58,685 nucleotides of DNA from an uncultured Prevotellaceae bacterium. GTDB lineage: Bacteria > Bacteroidota > Bacteroidia > Bacteroidales > Bacteroidaceae. Location: positions 1 through 58,685 of the forward strand of contig ONLL01000042.1 in the NCBI GenBank assembly GCA_900318685.1, written 5' to 3'. Made by a program: the position numbers and the translations under genes. The notes beneath the pieces are model-generated. The model saw only the letters and a program-made list of their open reading frames with translations. It had not been told where the DNA came from and did not search any database. This document shows positions 56,602 to 58,685 of the stretch, one piece after another; positions within the stretch are counted from its first letter, which is position 1; every line of letters starts with the position of its first letter.

Positions 56602-57486
56602 TTACTCCTTCTCCAACGGCTCGTAGGGCGTGTGTATAGACACGGACTCGCCCAAGACGACATGGCCACCGGCATCGACGGTTCCACTTCTCCAGCCGAC
56701 GGTCTTAGGCCAGTTCTCGGTGAACGTGCGCTGGTAATTCTGCACTTCGGCACGTTTACGTTTCTTATAGCCTTTATACTCATATTTCTCTATCGCATAA
56801 CAGCCTTTCTCCAGTCCTACTGCCTCGAATGTGTAAAGTCGCTCCGTATCATAGACTTTCAGAATCAGGCCAGGCAGACCGCCGAACTTCCACGGCCCCG
56901 CCTTTACGGGAATGGCCGCAGTGAACCATGCAACATAGTCGCGGCCCCGCCAGTGGCACGTGGCCTTCTGGCAATCGTAGCCGATGATGGTCTGATGTTC
57001 CGTGCCGAGTGTCCATGTCATCTGCGGCCACGGCTCTGTGTAATAGCTGTTGTATTGCCCTAACTTGCTGGGCATACAGGCGTATTCGGTCAGTTGGCCA
57101 CCGCTGACGTAGAAGTCTGACCATTCATATTGGCACCAATTATCCTGTTTCTTCCCGCCGGGGCCAAGCCACATCGGGGCACTCTTGGCACCACGATGCT
57201 TCTTGCTCCAGTCTGCCCGCAGGGAATCGGAGTTGAAGACGAACCAACTATAATACTTCGTGATGCTGTCGCCGATGTCGAGGCGCTGGCAGTCTATGTA
57301 TGTATTCATGTCATCCGTCTTGTCGGCATTCAGGGCGTACCACACGCGCACTTTCGTATGGTCAACCACCGTGCCCTTCCCCGTATCGCGGCTGATAGGG
57401 ATTCGGGCGTGTCCCTGCTTCTGCTGCGCACTTGCTCCACCGCATACAGTAGCGAGGGCGATAATGAGGATGGTGATTTTGCGCAT
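56602..57486 (-). CDS. GLPGLI family protein, delta type (divergent)
   Basis: 294 residues, signal peptide MRKITILIIALATVCGGASA. Motif KAGPWKFGGLPGLILKVYDT, preceded by YDCQKATCHWRGRDYVAWFT; C-terminus YEPLEKE instead of YQPLEL. The N-terminal half (KGTVVDHTKVRVWYALNADK) is not similar to the others, so this is the oldest or most specialised member. First GLPGLI gene after the membrane protein gene upstream. Confidence 0.85.
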   Translation of the reverse strand: MRKITILIIALATVCGGASAQQKQGHARIPISRDTGKGTVVDHTKVRVWYALNADKTDDMNTYIDCQRLDIGDSITKYYSWFVFNSDSLRADWSKKHRGAKSAPMWLGPGGKKQDNWCQYEWSDFYVSGGQLTEYACMPSKLGQYNSYYTEPWPQMTWTLGTEHQTIIGYDCQKATCHWRGRDYVAWFTAAIPVKAGPWKFGGLPGLILKVYDTERLYTFEAVGLEKGCYAIEKYEYKGYKKRKRAEVQNYQRTFTENWPKTVGWRSGTVDAGGHVVLGESVSIHTPYEPLEKE

Positions 57487-57491
57487 AGTAA

Positions 57492-57878
57492 CTATTTCTT
57501 TTGATTCTCTATCTCCATGTAGTTCCTGCCGTCCTCGGTCTTCTTGATTTCGTACTTCGGGGGATTGCCTTTGTAGATGATGTCCATGATTTCGTGGACG
57601 TCCTCTTCGGTGAGGTCATCATCGCATAAGCTTGTGCCTGGAACAGGCATTGTGTAGCGCTTGAACCAGTGCCACACGTCCTCAAAGAACCACCCGATGC
57701 GGGTCCAGAAGAGGGTGATTCTGCTGAGGTACACCAGCAAGGCGATGGTGATGATGCTCAGCACGCACAGGATGATACTCAACACAATGACGGTGCTTTC
57801 GTTGCTGGTCAGCCTTTCGCCGCTGAACCAGCGCTGAAACGATTCCAATGCAAATTGTAATTCCATATCCATATTCAT
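57492..57878 (-). CDS. Small membrane protein between the barrel and GLPGLI genes
   Basis: About 128 residues from MNMDMELQFALESFQRWF. One strong membrane segment (VIVLSIILCVLSIITIALLV) followed by an amphipathic aromatic stretch (ITLFWTRIGWFFEDVWHWFK) and a charged soluble tail. Its ATG overlaps the stop of the barrel gene by 4 bp, so the two are coupled. I do not recognise the family. Confidence 0.65.
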   Translation of the reverse strand: MNMDMELQFALESFQRWFSGERLTSNESTVIVLSIILCVLSIITIALLVYLSRITLFWTRIGWFFEDVWHWFKRYTMPVPGTSLCDDDLTEEDVHEIMDIIYKGNPPKYEIKKTEDGRNYMEIENQKK

Positions 57879-58685
57879 TTCTTTTTGGGGTTCTTGTTCC
57901 AGTGATACACCAGATGCGCCATGACGTAGTGCGGGAGGGAGCGGTACCACGTTTCGGTGCGGCCCTGGGCGTTGACGGTGTACTGCGTATTGCTGAGTTG
58001 GTGCAGCAGGTCGAAGGCTTCGATGCGGGCGATGAGTTTGCCTTTTAGGAACGGCTGGCTGACGGAGGCGTTCAGCACGTCGGCAGACAGCGTGGTGTTC
58101 AGTCGCGGTAGGGTGTAGCGGGCCGCGAGGCCATACTGGAAGTCGGTGGCGTTCAGTGTCTTGAAGTCCCGCATCTTGCCCTCCGAGTGCCGCCAGCGGA
58201 TGTCGCCCGTGGCGCGGATGTTCAGCGTACCTTTATTATATTGTATGTAGGCGCCGTCGTGCAGCGTCAGGGTGTTGACAATGTTCTCCTCGCTCTCCGT
58301 CATGCCCGTGAGCATGGCGTGGTCGATGGAGTGATGATAGCCTGCATCGGCGTTGGTCTGCCACGACCAGTAGCGGTTCTTGTCGATGGTGCGGCTGATG
58401 TCGAACACGCCCTTCAGCGTGTAGGCTCCGCTGACGTTCTGGGGACGGTAGGTATAGACGCCGCTTGCAGGGTCGTATGCCACCGACTGCGCCGTGCTGC
58501 GATGCTGGTAGTTGAGCGAGGTGCCGACGTGGAACGACTGCTGATGGCCGTGGGCGTTCTTGTCGAAGTAGTCGATGTTGGCATTCGTGGTCACGTTGCC
58601 CTTCAGGCCGGGATTGCCCTCGCGGACGATGAGCGGCTGGCTGTCGTCGCGCCATCCGATGCGGTTCATCAGCTGCGCACTGTAG
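57875..58685 (-). CDS. Outer-membrane beta-barrel protein (TonB-receptor-like), 3' part only
   Basis: The visible 270 residues are the end of a large barrel: YSAQLMN just inside the window edge, then REGNPGLKGNVTTNANIDYF, alternating beta-strand sequence, and the terminal strands RIEAFDLLHQLSNTQYTVNA and YVMAHLVYHWNKNPKKK. It resembles the last part of the frameshifted barrel at 49558-52276 (LDNLLNQRHYAYTIF). Likely the first gene of the GLPGLI cluster; the start is outside the window. No TonB box or plug can be seen here. Confidence 0.75.
   Translation of the reverse strand, partial: YSAQLMNRIGWRDDSQPLIVREGNPGLKGNVTTNANIDYFDKNAHGHQQSFHVGTSLNYQHRSTAQSVAYDPASGVYTYRPQNVSGAYTLKGVFDISRTIDKNRYWSWQTNADAGYHHSIDHAMLTGMTESEENIVNTLTLHDGAYIQYNKGTLNIRATGDIRWRHSEGKMRDFKTLNATDFQYGLAARYTLPRLNTTLSADVLNASVSQPFLKGKLIARIEAFDLLHQLSNTQYTVNAQGRTETWYRSLPHYVMAHLVYHWNKNPKKK

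Overview
The window looks like a Bacteroidales chromosome, most likely a Prevotella-type gut or rumen species. Signs: almost every clear promoter has the Bacteroidetes -7 box TAnnTTTG with a TTG about 19 bases upstream; Shine-Dalgarno sites are rare; two proteins end in Prevotella-style type IX secretion tails (GRRV..KGIYIVNG); and there are GLPGLI, DUF3791/DUF3990, DUF4298 and DUF3467 proteins. All identifications come from reading the sequence and recalling families; no database search was run.

Layout, left to right. (1) 1-360: the start of a HipA-like gene behind a hipB-like repressor, with two matching operator palindromes around its promoter. (2) 376-12,430: a roughly 12-kb minus-strand export operon with six FtsX-type permeases in three tandem pairs, one ATPase, a TolC protein and an adaptor lacking its membrane anchor. 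It has a near-consensus sigma-54 promoter and two upstream dyads. Three of its gene junctions carry GC-rich inverted-repeat elements that supply new N-termini to the next gene. (3) 12,512-13,336: a DUF3791/DUF3990 cassette whose toxin-like gene has lost its 5' part. (4) 14,139-21,444: DUF3467 protein, glutamine synthetase, a TlpA-like lipoprotein, a large type IX cargo and a Fur-family regulator. (5) 21,460-36,325: a conserved core block, transcribed rpsU-xerC-hpf, then four tRNAs-tuf-tRNA-Trp-secE-nusG-rplK-rplA-rplJ-rplL-rpoB-rpoC. Here rplL carries an exact 48-bp tandem duplication and rplA an apparent 3' deletion with frameshift. (6) 36,371-42,282: two overlapping genes for secreted polysaccharide lyase-like proteins. 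(7) 42,469-48,865: a HerA-like ATPase, an ECF sigma factor with a membrane partner, a DUF4298 protein and a large repetitive beta-helix protein. (8) 49,558-58,685: two outer-membrane beta-barrel genes (one frameshifted, one cut by the window edge) flanking six tandem GLPGLI paralogues.

Two repeat systems run through the window and are its most unusual content. First, four intergenic arrays (about 13.5, 17.4, 42.3 and 49.2 kb) share a 22-bp period although their sequences mostly differ; two of them share an 18/22 identical unit in opposite orientation. Second, a family of GC-rich palindromes, mostly as inverted pairs 80-220 bp long overall, sits at gene junctions or in frame inside membrane and exported protein genes, where it is translated as Pro/Gly/Ser-rich segments.

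Four genes look damaged (adaptor, DUF3990, rplA, outer-membrane barrel). Since rplA is a core gene, consensus or assembly errors should be excluded before biological meaning is given to these lesions.
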